From the NCBI GenBank assembly GCA_021234155.1, contig JAJEKV010000028.1:310001-374000 (forward strand): a DNA stretch of 64,000 nucleotides. The letters run 5' to 3'. Each line of letters starts with the position of its first letter. The stretch's first letter is position 1. The notes under the pieces were generated by a model. The model was not told the DNA's origin and did not search any database. It saw nothing but the letters and a program-made list of their open reading frames with translations. The position numbers and the translations under genes are program-made. The DNA comes from Isoetes taiwanensis (lineage: Eukaryota > Streptophyta > Lycopodiopsida > Isoetales > Isoetaceae). Below, piece after piece: positions 1-15,233 of the stretch.

Positions 1-1980
1 AAACATAGAGTTTTATTGTTGCATGGTGGCAACGATATGATGAGATGCAGACACATGCGCACTGTTGCAGACCCATGAAAGATGTTTTCTCATGGGAAAA
101 TGGTAAAGGGGCACATGTTCTCATATTGGAAAATGGCTAACAAGTAAGTGAATATCTGCCTACAACTGGAAAAATGTGTGAATTGTTTTATTAAATTAAA
201 AAAAAAGGAGAACAAAGTGTCGAAAAACACTGTAGCAGAAACCCTTCTTCTAGGGTTGCACTTCCGGATCCGGATCCGGCGATCATGGCAGCTGCGATCA
301 TGGGGATTGATGGCTGCTAGTCTGTGATCATGGCGAAGGATGGCCGCTAGTACACATGGATGCTCAAAGCATCATTTCGTCAAATGGACATGATGACAGA
401 TTTCTGTGAAGCAGAGCAATAGTGTTGGCGATTCAGAAATCAAAGCAACATATTTAACAGCTGTGTTTAGGCGCCGAATCCTCCGCCTCAGGTTATGAGG
501 AACAGGTTTAATAGGTAGTAGATGATAGCCCTGATCAAGAATGCAGAGATGGACCTTGTAGCTATGTGCTGGAAGCAGAATGTGGCATATGTTCAGTCTG
601 GCAAACAGTTCTCAATCAAGACTTATTTGTCTTGTTGGTCTTAATCAAAGCGGTTCTTAACCGAGGCTTATTTGTCTTGTTTCTCGCATCGATAAGTGCC
701 TCATTTGGAATCTCGGATCATGTTGCACAGGCGAGAATGTGCAAATAACACAAATGAGATCCGTGGCTCAACATAAGGAGGGTTTTACAGCCAAGAATGG
801 TGGTGGAATGAGCAAGTTCCGATCACAAAAAGGATGATGTTGGACCGGCATTTGGTGGCGTGCTCCTTTACGCAAAGAACAACATGGAGAATCAATGGAG
901 AACGACTCGATCCGGAGCTACAACTTAACCAAAGTTACCTTAGAGTAAATTTGTATTTGAATGATGCCGAATTCAAGAAGAAAATTTACGGCTTCCACAA
1001 TGCATTTCTATTTCTTGATTGTATTGTTTAGTCTTGTAAATTGATCTTGAAGTACATATTTGGTGAAGGGCGATGAGCCATGCAGGATTATTGCTTACCT
1101 GTTAACCCTCTCCCTATTACCGAGATTATCGCTAATATGGGTCTGTTTGGTTAGGGTAACCAATCTTGCATCTCCAAATCTCTTTATGGAATGATGTTTG
1201 GAAGATATTGAAGCATAAGGAATATTTTGCTGACTGCTGAAGGCCATGAGGCATTTTAGAGAAATTCTGTAACATGGGTTTTGTAGGCTTTCTGCAAAGC
1301 TTAAGGTAACATTCTCAATTACATAAAGATGAAGTTAATTCGTTTCATAAAGACATACTCCAGGTGATTTTATGGTCTGGACAGAACAAGTGTTTCACAT
1401 TGGCAGGAAAACATATAGTGAGTATTTTACTGGTCTAGAATTCATGGCTTCTGCCATAGTATGGTATTATTTCTGAAAACATGATACACCTACTTAAACT
1501 AAGCTTTTGTAAATAAATAATATATAGCAGAAGGTGGAATTGAAATTTGGGCTCTTTGTCTACTATGATAAGCTTTTTTATTGCAGCATGTATCATTAGG
1601 AATGCATTTGAATTTTTTGTTGAGTTATACATCATGTAAAAGCAAGAATGCAGTATATGAATGAATAGGAATGCATTTAATGCATTTAAAGAGAGATATG
1701 CTAGTACAGAAAAAATTAAGCAGAATAAACATTGAATAACAGTTTTAGAGCTTTGTTTGAGAAGAACATGGATATGTCTTCTTAGGGGTTTCAGGCGAGA
1801 AAATCTTGAAAATGATTAAAGCATTTGGCATGGGTCTATAATGCCTGGTGGATCAAATAAAAGGTTTAGTATAAGGACTTCCAAGGCTCCCCTGGACTAT
1901 GTCTAGGGACTGATAAGTTCCAGAGCCCATGGTCTGGAATGGCTTAGTCTTTTGGATAAGGCTAAGGCCAAGTTTATATA
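1..1980. repeat. 2-kb direct repeat, copy A (cut by window start)
   Basis: This stretch matches 6817-8797 almost base for base from its first base to about 1980, where copy A continues into unique sequence and copy B runs into an (AT)n tract. The differences are small and many sit at CTG/CAG sites. No convincing protein is encoded, only short ORFs repeated in both copies. I saw no primer-binding site after copy A and no polypurine tract before copy B, so a segmental duplication fits better than a pair of LTRs. The true left end lies outside the window. Confidence 0.9.
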
Positions 1981-2691
1981 TTCTGTGATTTCAGGATGCC
2001 AGTATAACTGGCATGGGCCTTGGTAGTCCAATGATAATAAAATTTAAGTATGGTATGATCCAAGTAATTCTTTATATCTATTTTCTTTACTTTGTTTATC
2101 AGAGGATATTTAACCACTGATTCTCAGATCTCGAAGGCATACAAAAGGAACAGGCTGCTACATGCTACAGGAATAATGGTCTGTGGCAGTGATATCCCTT
2201 GGAAACAAAGTAAGTACAATGGGTTTTTTCTAAATTCACTCCCAGGTCTTATGCAAGTTCTTATATTATAAGGTAGGCATTCATTTGAATAGTCTGCTAC
2301 TAACCAAAATATGGCCATTGGTCAAAAAGTTGCCTTAGGGCTTCTAAAGTAATTGGCAAATCTGCCAGCATAAATTAAGAACGGAGTTCATCTCCAAGCA
2401 TCCCTAAATTCAGCCTCAAGAAATGTTACAGTCTTGGATGTTCAACCGGTTTCAAGGATACACAGCCGGTATAAAGATACACCAGCTGTCAACAATTCAT
2501 TGAAATTCGGAGCATTTCCAGGACTCAAGGTCCACCTCGCAATTCTACAAAGAGAACTCAAAGCATACAGGTATTTCTCATTTGTCTTGCTAAATTTTAG
2601 TACAGTTGGCAGGGGGATCCCTAGAGCATAGGGATCCTCCTGTCCCATTGCTATCTAGGGTTCTACTTTGCCTTCCGGTTGGAGGTAGGGT
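1981..2691. other. Unique spacer between repeat copy A and Helitron fragment
   Basis: No gene, RNA or recognisable repeat was found here. Only short ORFs without family resemblance occur. The right part may be the 3' flank of the Helitron fragment that begins at 2692 on the minus strand. Confidence 0.4.
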
Positions 2692-4197
2692 TTAGCTTAT
2701 ATATACCCTTACTTCTTCATCCTCAGCAAAGTCTTCCTCAACATTTATTGCTGATTTTTTATACCCTTGTGTGCTAAGAAAATTTAGGCGCTCGTCTTCC
2801 ACTCTAGAGTACATATCGACAAGGTATTCACATGTTAAACGGCCTAACTGAAGAAACCGTGGTTCATGTAAAATTCGAGATCTATACCAAGCTATCTGGG
2901 ACAAACCCAATTCATTATAAGGATACCAGCCCAAAGTTCCATGTGGGAATAATAATGGGTACTGCAATGGCTCATAGTGCGCATCCAAAATATTCATATA
3001 TACAGGCTGTTCTTGGTTGTGTAACCAAAATACAGCAATTCTTGAGTCAAGTGATAACGTATTATTTGCATGGACAATAGCAGCCACATCATTTGTTGCA
3101 ATCTCACCATTCACGCTCAATGTCGCCGTCGAAAGCCGTAAATCCTTTACTTTATTTATGAACTTACAAAATGGATTCACAGCATCAAGCATTGCACCTA
3201 ACTGCAAAACCCACTGCACTGGCACATGATGTTCATTCGCATCACTATATCTACCACTCTCATCATAAATGTACCAATGCAATGGCTGGTTTGGTTTTGA
3301 AACTGGAAGAATCTGATGATATGAACGGCCCATCATTGCCACGGAAGATGGTGTTGGTAATGTCATAAACTGACCATGGACACCAAGAGATGTGAATGAA
3401 AAAAGATGGTTCAATTTTCGGCTTTCAGCACTAATGCCTTGCTGATCGTACAACAGTGCGATCGCTTCGGGCAAAGGAGGCAAACGAGGGAGAATATTCT
3501 TACCATTGTTACAGCAAAAAGATGCATTCTCACCAGCCATTAAGTTGGTTCCACAATATGTACATATCTTTGTCCACGAATAACCAGAATAAGCTTGTAT
3601 AGGGCAATTCATACGTTCTGCGAGCCGTCTCCAGATATCCATAGCAGTTGGATGTAATTTGCCAGGAATTTCTACATCATCTGTTATCATTGAACTACTG
3701 CCCTCAAATAAACGATCATTAGACTCTACATCAACTTTATTTTTCTCTCCCATTACAGCTGGATTTATCAACGGCGCCTCAACATCGCCTGCATTATCGA
3801 CTAAGCAGTCTACATCAATCTCACTTTCCTTAATGCATCTAGGAACATCATTCTGGTCTGTATTATTTACTGCTTCTACAGACCCTACAACAATAACATT
3901 CTGACACTCATTCACTTGATACTTATCTGTTCCTTTTCCACGCTCTACATTAGTCTCAAAACTTTGCACATCTTTAATAACAGTTCCTTTGCTTAAATTT
4001 GCTGCCAATTTCTTCTCTGCTCTCTTCTTCTCATAATAAGCTTTCGCATATTCTCTGTTCTTTTTCTGGACAGCAATCTTTTTATCTGCATCTAGATTGT
4101 TATAACGTGTACGGCAATATTCATTCTTTTTCAAACGTTTCATGTCATCAGGGGATGATGGATCATAATCTGACAGAGGTTTTTTAGCCCGACCCAT
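2692..4197 (-). pseudogene. Truncated Helitron Rep/helicase N-terminal region
   Basis: A single open frame of about 500 residues starts at the ATG MGRAKKPL; a frame 11 codons longer is also open. The first ~80 residues are lysine/arginine-rich and coiled-coil-like. The middle has a cysteine cluster (CTYCGTNL, then CC) like the zinc-finger region upstream of the Helitron helicase-like domain. The second half has family hallmarks: LPPLPEAI, a block around DAHYEPLQYPLLFPHGTLGW and the segment LTCEYLVDMYSRVEDERLNF. Helitron proteins normally exceed 1000 residues and continue into the HUH Rep nuclease and a 5'-3' helicase. Here the frame ends just after the RL segment with an acidic tail, so the catalytic parts are missing. 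An AG acceptor just upstream of the start ATG suggests an exon. It lies between the two 2-kb direct repeats. Family assignment is by remembered motif pattern. Confidence 0.75.
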
Positions 4198-4438
4198 GCC
4201 TACAAACATATAACAACTAACAATTTTCACACTACCCTTTAATCTCTATATCTCAAATAAGCAATAACCCTATAGATCAAGGTTCTTTACATACCTTTAT
4301 TCACAAGAATTAATTGCCTCTTCCTATACCCAGCTTTCTGCAACAACCAACGCCGGCATCCAGATTATACAGGATTTCAAGTATTAATTTCCCCATTTAC
4401 ACACAAACCCTGAATTACCTTGTCTCTTTTCTATGAAC

Positions 4439-4556
4439 AGTTCAACTGGTTCATTCGATTGCTTCTCACTGCGACACTCAAATTCAACATCGGAAAGTTC
4501 AACTGGTTCGTCCGATTCCTTCTCACTGCGACACTCAAATTCAACATCGAAATTAT
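4439..4556. repeat. ~59-bp tandem duplication
   Basis: Two near-identical units lie head to tail, both containing gttcaactggttc and ctcactgcgacactcaaatt. On the minus strand both are open and give a repeated acidic peptide ending DVEFECRSEK. The position 5' of the Helitron fragment suggests an upstream exon or leader of that gene, but this is not established. Confidence 0.85.
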
Positions 4557-5232
4557 ATAGAATACCAATCATTGATTTCTTTATCTACACACAAGTCTTC
4601 AATTACCTTAATCGGTCTCATCGCAACGGCTCAACATAAGCAACTATTACAGCCATTCAACTCGGTCGGATTCCATTCGCCCCCCTCCGCGACCATGATT
4701 CATGATAGTAGCGCCTCCATCCACGACGCCCTCGACAAGATTACAACAATTTGCAAAACCAGCGCCAAAAAAATGACTTGTTTTTATACTATCCAAAATA
4801 CAATCTTCGACAACTCCCTAGGTCGTTACAGAACAACCTAGAAAGTCTCCGGCAATTCTCTAGCCCATTATAGAACAACCTAGACAAACCTATGGAAAAA
4901 CCTAGAACGTTAAAGACCAAAGTAAGCCATAATGGTAAAGGAGCCACTAAATATTTGGTAATAAAAGTAAGTTAACTTGGTTAGGAGGTACGTGTTTAAC
5001 ACATCTAATCACAAGTTCGATTCCCTTTTAATACAAAAAGCTTTTATCCAAAAATGTGCGATCTCAAAGGAATCAACGGCTAAGATTGCCCACTAGAAGA
5101 CCACCAAGAACTTTCCAGAAGCCACCAAGTGCAAGGGTTGAGATCGCACGGCACTAAATCGATAGCCCGGATCTGGCGGACGTATATAAAAGAACTTTCT
5201 GGAACCCACCACTAGAAATTACATATATATTA

Positions 5233-5350
<118 letters not shown>

Positions 5351-5383
5351 CAGATGGATTTGACCAAGTATAAGCTTTACAGC

Positions 5384-6816
5384 TCAGATTGTAGACCAAC
5401 TGGTCCACGGGACATGGAAAATAATGACATGAACAGGCACATACATGGAGTAAACGGATGCACTAGAGGCATTGAGCATGTTTAGGCAAGTTGCATACAT
5501 GGTGTTGCAGAAATATGCAAAAGATTTTCTCATGAGAAAATTGGCAAATTGGCAATGGCACTTTGCGAGAATATGCAAAAATGGCAAGTGCAAATCTACT
5601 TAGCAAAACAAGCTAAAGGTTCGAGACGGACATACATGACTAAGGTTTGAGACGACAACCCTTTTAATTTTGAGCATTAATCCCATGGGAGGTTACAGGA
5701 GAATGCATGTAGGCTGTCCGCCACTGGTCAGGGAAAAATGGCAAGAAGAACCATGTAAAATATGTTCTCATGAGAAAGTGGTGAAAGTGGCATGCATAAG
5801 ACTTGATGCAGGCCATGATCGTTTAACCGAACCCATACGGTAACATAGACCTTAGCATGGTGACATTTGTCCATCTCTAGGATATTTGAACTGACATTTG
5901 ACACAGGATAAGTCTCTTAATCTTTGTATTGGCTAACATGGACTGTTGACGAAGTCTACAAACCTTGTGACCACCTTCTAAACTGCAGAACTCATGGAAC
6001 ACAATTCAACGTGTAAGTGCTCACTTATGTTTTTATTCAAGTACACATATGGCAATTAGTTTGTTGTTATATTGTGGCCATATGGGGCCTAAGAAAGCTG
6101 GTGGATAAGTTCTGTAAGAAAACATGGCTGGTGCACTTGAATATGTATGGAGCAGTCTTGCACAAGGTTGTTGCAGACCCAAGTAAGATATCTTCTCAAG
6201 GGAAAATGGTAAAGGATTTTTGATATACCAAGAATATACCGTTTATGGTACCGTTTATGGTGGCAAGCCCAGATCTTTTGAGATAGGGGCAGCAGAATAA
6301 AATATAATATTGCACAGAAAAATCGTTTCGAAACATGGACACTTGGTATACATGGGTAAGCAATATATTCTTTCTTAAAATATTAAGCTAGGACCATGAT
6401 CGGTCTTGAATATAATAAATAACATCTTGCCTCTTGTAAAATGCTTAGTGGTAATGGTGGAATACCGGAATTTGCTGAAAATATCGCCCAACTAATAAGC
6501 CTGGGCTATGATGGCCCCTAGTAACAGATAACAATTTGGAAACAACAATTTCTTGTCCACAGTTCTAGAAAAATATGGAGTTGGTGGCATACATGGCTAA
6601 GTTTTGGGGTGACACCCCTTTAATTTTAATTTTGAGCACTAATCTTATGGGACCTACAGGGGAATGCATGTAGGCTATACATGTTGCTTAACGGATAATA
6701 CTCTGAACAGAATGAGATATGGATAAATGCTTCGTTAGCAGTTGAAATGACGGCGTGTTGTCAAAACCTCAGGATTCATCATATTTTATAATTTAATTTG
6801 CATGATTGTCATGTTT
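5384..6816. repeat. Region with diverged copies of the 2-kb repeat's left part
   Basis: No gene was seen. The motif gttgcagaccca followed by ttctcatgggaaaatgg, present near position 80 of the direct repeat, recurs here in diverged form near 5510, 5760 and 6170. The phrase around tttaattttgagcactaat also recurs (5655 and 6635). This is an older layer of the same repeat family beside the recent duplication. Confidence 0.55.
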
Positions 6817-8904
<2,088 letters not shown>

Positions 8905-9639
8905 AATGTTTTTTAGAAAATAAAATAATGGTTATTATTAGTTGCCTACTAAATCTTTAGGAATAAAGATGCTAATGGTACGAAATCCTAAAATCGTAGC
9001 CTACGAAATTAATTTCACGCCAGCCTTTATAGGCTATGGTCGTGAAGGAGAAACATCGTCCAATTCCTTCCAATGAATGTCGGCCCGCCGGCATTTGCCG
9101 CTCTCCCCAGCTCCGCCTCTCCCTTTCCCTCTCGCTCTCCCTCCCCTAAGCGCCGGAACCGCTTTCAATTCCTTTGTATGTGTGATGGCGGGGTTATGAA
9201 ATAGGATCTTGGCCAAATTACCATTTCCGGAGCCCGAACCCGAGAGCCCGGTGCATCGAGAGCTCCGATGAGTCTCATTCCACCTCTTCTTAAAAAGCTC
9301 AAGATCTTTTGAACTTTAAGAGGTGGAATCCTCCTCTAATTTCGATTCCTCGATGAAGCTTCTTCCGATGATCAATTTGATTCCCAAGATTCGATAACGA
9401 ATCGAATAAGACCGTAATCGAAGAAGAAGAAGAAGAAGAGGTAGAAGACTAAGAAGAACATGAAGTTTTTTTGGAACTCCAAAATGTTCTACTGAGTAAG
9501 TAGCATGCATGCATTAAATTTTGCTTTCTTTTATGTATTCTAAACTAATTTTCTTCACTTTTTCTTCTGGATGAAGCTTGAAGTCCCTACTGTGCCATTT
9601 TTTTTTTTTTCTTTTGATCAAGTTAGTCTACAGGCCTTT

Positions 9640-10080
9640 TGTGCCTTTGTATTTTTTTTTGAAAAACAGATGGTATATAGGCCTTAGTGCCTTCATTTGA
9701 TCTCACCCCCTTGTGAACTCACCCTTGTGATACAGTGCCTTAGTGCCTCTTTGTAATATATGATGGCCTTAGTGCCTTTTTGAATATATGATGGCCTTGT
9801 GCCTTTTGAACCTTGTGTAAATTTCTAATTCAAGTGTTCGTATCTTCTGTTTTAACATATGATGGCCTTGTGCCGACTGTAATCCAGGCCTTGTGCCTTT
9901 TGTTTAATCGAGAAAATAGTTTATAATGGCTTTGTATCTTGTGTAAATTTGTGCCTTGTGTAAATTTCTAATTCTGTTTTACCACAGGCCTGTTTCTAAA
10001 AACAGATACCACAGGCCTTAGTGCCTTTCTTTGATCTCACCCATATGTCTAACAGGCCTTGTGCAAGTTTAATTCAGTTT
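9640..10080. repeat. Degenerate GCCTTAGTGCC-type array
   Basis: The words gccttagtgcc, ggccttgtgcc and atatgatggcctt recur at irregular spacing of roughly 25-60 bp. The array is old and diverged and lacks a regular period. Nothing coding was recognised. Confidence 0.6.
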
Positions 10081-10374
10081 AATTCAGTTTAATCCAGTTA
10101 TACCTTGGAATTCATTCAACATTCAAGTACAAATTTCATGAATCAAGCATAAAAATGAGAATGCAAAACGTAAACTTCTTTATATTCATAAAAGTTTCTA
10201 TCAAGCACTTTTACACAATTGCCACAGTAAGTGGATTTTCCTAATACTTTCATATCAATTCAGGGACCTAATTTGGGATCCATATATTGCTGTCACCAAA
10301 ATCAGTCAAGATACTATCAGGAATCTGAGAGCCATTCCATTTTCTGACCGGGTCAAAAAATGGTCAATGCCCCT

Positions 10375-10436
10375 GGCTGATTATGGTGAAATCTGTGGTG
10401 AAAGCCGTGGTGAAAACTGTGGTGAAGCTGTGGTGA
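10375..10436. repeat. Short imperfect TGTGGTGAA tandem repeat
   Basis: Five imperfect units of tgtggtgaaa type occur in a row (with ctgtggtgaa and ccgtggtgaa variants). The same GTGGTG/CACCAC sequence flavour returns in the larger array at 11450-11960. Confidence 0.7.
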
Positions 10437-10614
10437 TGCAAACGTTGTTTTTATATTTCAAAGGGAGAAAAATACATATGGAAATCTACCATACCCGGTA
10501 GAATAGTTCATACTTCTTATGAAATGAAGTATGCAGAAAAATCAGGGAAAACTATAACCCTGAGCTTCTAGTATTATCAAAATGCATTAGAGATGACATA
10601 CGATTCATCGGGCC

Positions 10615-11426
10615 TCAATCGATCCCTGCATTGTGAGATCTCGTAACTCTTCTTCTTCCAAGCACGTTCAAGACTTCATCAAGTGTTTCGCTGAATAGTT
10701 GGTGTAATCCAAAGAACACTAAAACATGAGCTTCGTTTACGCTCCCACTTATGATCTGATTCATAAAGTATTGTCTCGGGGTTGTTGTGTCTCCATGCAT
10801 CCGGCATGTCGAGCACTTTTTAATGGCTGAAGCATGGATCATTTCTCGCTTTAGTTGGATGAACATATCCGCTTCCTCAAGCTCGGGAGAGCCGAGAACT
10901 CATCCTCGAGAATCATATACCACCCCGAGAACCCCGTTTCTACTTGCACCACTCTGTTAAGTCTCGACCGCATCCGTGTAAACAACATCATCGTGTAAAA
11001 CAACATCTACTACAAAGAAAGGCAACCGCCTATCAACGCCTTGGCTTCTAATTCTTTTAAGCCCATCGGAATTAACCTATGTTTTAAGCCTAGAATACCT
11101 CGAATTCATGGGTCCTCCGCTCCTCTAATATCCGCCTCGTTCCTGGTTTATTTGCTCCAAAGATAGGTCCTACCGTGATGCGATAATTGCATTTGAACTG
11201 GTGAAATTGTTTGTGCTCGTGTTCTCCTTCTGTTTTCTTCCGCCGCCATTTGGATTGTGATAAGCCAATGTCCGCATGCAAAACTAGATTTATGGTTTTC
11301 CCCAATGCTTCCCGCACGGCCAGACTTTTGAATGATTGACCTTGCATTTGATGTGATAGATTTCCAATGATTCTCTGTCCCATTTCGGTCCATCCTTAAT
11401 GTAATTTTTCTGTGTGTCACTTTCAC
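10615..11426 (-). pseudogene. Unrecognised decayed minus-strand coding remnants
   Basis: Three short minus-strand frames occur: 10615-10866 (83 residues, containing AIKKCSTCRMHGD and HVLVFFGLHQLF), and 11090-11383 overlapping 11148-11426 in another frame. Composition looks protein-like and the frame changes suggest an eroded gene or element ORF. I recognise no family and assign no function. They could equally be chance ORFs. Confidence 0.25.
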
Positions 11427-11449
11427 CCTGTCAATTAAACAGTGAGATT

Positions 11450-11960
11450 TCTATTAAACATAGCATATATTACAGACATTCATCTTACACCTCGTTATTC
11501 ACCACACTAGGCACCACATAGAATATATTACAAAGATTTATTTTACACCATATTTTTAACCACACTAGGCACCCACACTGGCACCACACTAGACACCACA
11601 CCATGTTATTCTCCACACTAGGGACCACATAGCATATATTACACAAAGATTTATTTTACACCATGTTATTCACCACACTAGGCACCACAAAGCGTATATT
11701 TAGAGCATTTATTTTACACCATATTTTTCACCACACTAGGCACCACATAGCATATATTACAAAGATGTATTTTACACCATGTTATTCACCACACTAGGCA
11801 CCACAAAGCATATATTGACAAAGATTTATTTCACACCACAGTGCCTCACCACACTAGGCAAAGACATATCATATATCACAAAGATTAATAGGCACCACAC
11901 ACCACAAGCAATCACTAACCACAAAGAACCACATATCACAAGCAATCACTAACCACATAC
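11450..11960. repeat. CACCACACTAGGCACCACA degenerate tandem array
   Basis: The core caccacactaggcaccaca followed by an AT-rich spacer (atagcatatattacaaaga, ttattttacaccatg) recurs about eight times with a period near 60 bp, losing regularity toward 11960. No coding potential was seen. Confidence 0.85.
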
Positions 11961-12549
11961 CACATTAACAATAAAAATGTGGTGAAGATGAAGAAATGAA
12001 ATAACCCGTGATTCTTCCGGATAGTGAGTGGCATGATCCTCTCTTACATTTAAGTTCCAATCTTCTCGAACTTAACATCCTTTGCATTTGAGAGACCCTA
12101 CTTTTTTTCGGGTCCAAAATTCTTTGCACAAGTTCTATGACCTCGCTCTTCTAACTCTTTTGTACAAAACCCATTTCCCCCCTTTGCAATCTATCTCTTC
12201 CCTCTTCAATTTTGCTTTGGTAAGATTCCTAGGATGAACACCCGCCAGCTTTACCAAAACCCGAGAAAGCGGCATGGGATTAGCACTTTCGGTATTAATG
12301 CTTCCTCTTACGCCATAGCAAGGCAACTACTCTTGGCTGCTAAACCGTCATTGCTGTTAGACTTCTTCACAAGTTGAATGGAAGCCACGAGGTTGTTGAC
12401 CACAATGCTCTTGGCTTGCAAATCTTTCAACTCTTCGCCAAGTACGTCATCCATTGTGTCATTCTCTGCAGATAATCTAGTAAAACCTCTTTCTTATCAC
12501 ACGTTAGACAAGCCTTTAGTGGTGCTATGAAATGAAGATAACAATTTTA

Positions 12550-12942
12550 ATACCATCCGACGCTTTGGTAGAGGCCGTTCGTGGATCCTCCCTCTGCTGT
12601 TGCAATTTTTGCTAATTCTTCTTTAGCTTCCCTTTGTCTTTTCCTTTGGCGTCTTTTATGATCCCGTTCTTGTTCTGGAGTTCTCTTTCTCTTACCTGTG
12701 GCAGATTTGCTTCCAAATTAAATGATTGAAGGTATGAACCGGATTGATCCACAACCGGATTAAGCGCCATAGCCGTGTGCTTCAGGAAAGGCGCGGGTGG
12801 GTCGTGGGTTTAGAAATCGGTTCGGTGGAGATTGGAATGGGACGGGTGGCGTAGGAAATTGGAATGGGACGGGTGGCGTAGGAATCGGGTTGTTGCAGTT
12901 CAGGAAATGATTGAATCCGGGCAGTACATCACTAGGCGCCAA
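12550..12942 (-). pseudogene. Basic and proline-rich minus-strand coding remnant
   Basis: Reading down the minus strand from 12942, an ATG opens a 60-residue frame that becomes proline-rich, with a 21-bp unit (tggaatgggacgggtggcgta) present twice. About 60 bases on, in another frame, lies a strongly basic segment with TPEQERDHKRRQRKRQREA, like the basic region of some plant DNA-binding or transposon ORFs. Further down, a frame with DDVLGEELKDLQAK and then stops. The pieces together suggest one broken gene. I do not recognise the family. Confidence 0.3.
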
Positions 12943-13024
12943 ACAAACATTTAAAATCGCACCACAAATTTGATATCTCCCACCACATTTTTAGGAGGAC
13001 AGGGGGGACACCCAGGGTGTTCCA

Positions 13025-14179
13025 CTACAACATGCTTTCACCCTCACAGTAAGCTTTTAATTCCAATTTAGTTGCATTATACATAACACCAACTTTCAAA
13101 GAGCCTTTCAAATATCTCAGTATTCTTTTTGCTGCAATCCAATGGGCTATCCCTGGATTATTGTTGTACCTGCTCAACAAATTTACAGCAAATGATATAT
13201 CTGGCCTTGTACAATTAGCCACATATGCAAGACAACCAATTAAAGACCTATATGGTGTTTTTTCCATTTGCTTTACCTCTTAAGCTGATTTTGGACACAT
13301 GTCTTCTGAAATTCTGTGTCCAGGTACTAGTGGAGTATCTGCTACATTGCAATTCTCCATTTTGAAGGTTTTCAACATATTAGCAATATGTGTTTCCTGA
13401 GATAGAAGCAAAGTCTTATTTGTTTTGTCCCTGTAGACTTCAATCCCAAGAAATCTTTTTAATTCTCCCAAATCAGTCATTTGAAAGCGTTTGCTCAAGA
13501 TATTTTTACAGTGTAACAAAATGTTTTTGCCTTTTGCCACCATAATATTATCATCTACATACAAAGCAATTATACACCATTCATTTCCACTTCTGAATCT
13601 GTAGAGATTACCATCACATATAAACTTCTCAAACCCTTGTTCAAGCAGATATCCATCCATGCATTTGTACCATTCCCTAGGAGCTTGTTTTAAACCATAC
13701 ACAGCTCGATTTAGCCTCCAAACTTTATCTGTATTTTCATCAAATCCTGGAGCTGGTTTTAAATAAATTTCTTCTTCTAACTTAGCATTCAAAAATGCTG
13801 TGCTCACATCCATATGATGAATTTCTAAATCTTCAGAGTTTGCAATTGATAACAGAATTCTAAGACTATTAATTTTCACCAATGGAGAAAATGTTTCATC
13901 AAAATCTTGACCTTGTTTTTGAGTAAACCCTTGAGCAACAAGCCTAGCCTTGTATTTTCTGGATTTTCCATCAGCTCCAGGCTTAATTCTATATATCCAT
14001 TTGCTTCCTATAATGTTCTTATTTTCAGGTCTGTCCACTAGAGTATAAATATTAGTTCTATGAATTGAGTTCATTTCATCTTCCATAGCTTTTTCCCACT
14101 CACCTTTATGCTTGCCACTTATGGCCTCAATGTAGGTTCTTGGAGCCTCTTCACTTTCTAGAATTAGAATATCAAACAC
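13025..14179 (-). pseudogene. Ty1/copia reverse transcriptase fragment
   Basis: The frame at 13280-14179 contains RVT_2 hallmarks in order: KGEWEKAMEDEM, the block GSKWIYRIKPG with KARLVAQGFTQ, MDVSTAFLNAKLEEEIY, YGLKQAPREWY, the active-site box ALYVDDNI, and FLGIEVYRD. After a stop it resumes at 13025-13267 with PYRSLIGCLAYVANCTRPDI and the start of the RNase H linker (RILRYLKGS). It then breaks off before the first RNase H aspartate motif. The catalytic aspartates are present, but the internal stop and missing RNase H make it non-functional. It begins right beside an inverted repeat at 14186 and is probably the other half of the gag-integrase ORF at 15446, now in opposite orientation. Confidence 0.93.
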
Positions 14180-14185
14180 TGTATT

Positions 14186-14345
14186 TAAAAGATTACTATT
14201 TTAGCAACTTTCTATTTTAGGTTGAGGTGCGTATCTAGGTTAGCTGACTAGTTAAAGCTTATTGGGTGACCACCACAACATTTCAGAACATCTACGAAAA
14301 ATTACTATTTTTAGCAACGTCCTATTTTAGGTTGAGGTGCTTACT
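14186..14345 (-). repeat. Inverted-repeat arm (left), two internal units
   Basis: The reverse complement reads gcacctcaacctaaaatag, then gttgctaaaa and tagtaattttt, twice about 110 bp apart, with a diverged spacer between. The same two-unit layout occurs in the opposite orientation at 19838-20030, and a single unit at 18168-18230. The arm starts immediately next to the copia RT fragment. Confidence 0.85.
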
Positions 14346-15233
14346 CTTGGCAATTAGGTGGAGGTTCAAGGACATTAAAGAAACAATACATATCATAATC
14401 AATGCTTGCCCTTAGTGGTTGGCTTTGTTTTTCTATTTTTTGGGGGGGTTTTTGTTTGTGTTTTGGGGGTTCAACCCTATAAACAGAGGCTTAGTTTTCA
14501 CTTATGTAGGACTATTTTTGAAGAATTTAGAATAGAATATGCTAGATGCTTCTAGATTATTAAGATCTGATGATTTGGACAGTTGAGATTGGTCAAGATC
14601 AATGATATGGATAATTATCTTTGGTTCGTGCAATCTCAGCTGTTGAACTTTTACTATCGTTGATAATTCGATGGTTAGACCTTACCTGCTCATCATACTA
14701 GACAAGCCTCTATAAGAATATATAGACAAAAAAATTAACACGTGCTATGGTGTATGTTCCAAGGATGCAAGTTCTCATTTCTCCATTTTGAAGTGGTTAT
14801 CATGTAATAATTGTTTGATGGAAACTCATCTAATAATTCTGCAAGCTCTAGCCTATGAGAAGCAGTGGCAGTAGGTTATAAGTCATACAAGCATTCATGA
14901 GAAGCAGTGGCAATGAAATGCAAGTTAAGAGCATCAAAAGTGAGAAGGGGCGTTGCCTGCGTTTGGGGCGCTCAGAATCAAATTTTAAAGCTGTATTCTG
15001 CAAGCAGCGCCCATATACCTTTTCGCCGTATAAAATACGCGTGAAAAAGATACGTGCGGAAACCTAGTTAGGTTTCAATGGTGCAGAGGCAATTTTCATA
15101 CGCCTGTGGGATATATTTGTAGATAATTGAAGAGGCCTGATTTGGAAAGCTGATTAACTGAACTGCCGGATCTACCAAGAACAGTTATAAATATGATTAC
15201 TTATGACTGAAGAGACACATCTTGAAGGGGCAG
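14346..15233. other. Spacer between inverted-repeat arm and copia LTR candidate
   Basis: No ORF of note. A short G-run (about 14441) and a direct repeat of the phrase gagaagcagtggca (near 14860 and 14900) are present. Just before 15234 the sequence cttgaaggggcag resembles a copia polypurine tract. Confidence 0.4.

Noticed and set aside
11450-11960. CRISPR-like array
   Set aside because: Repeat units are degenerate with variable spacing and related spacers in a plant nuclear context; it is an ordinary decayed tandem repeat.
14441-14475. G-run as a polypurine tract of an LTR element
   Set aside because: It is interrupted by T and not followed by a TG boundary or any LTR-like sequence.
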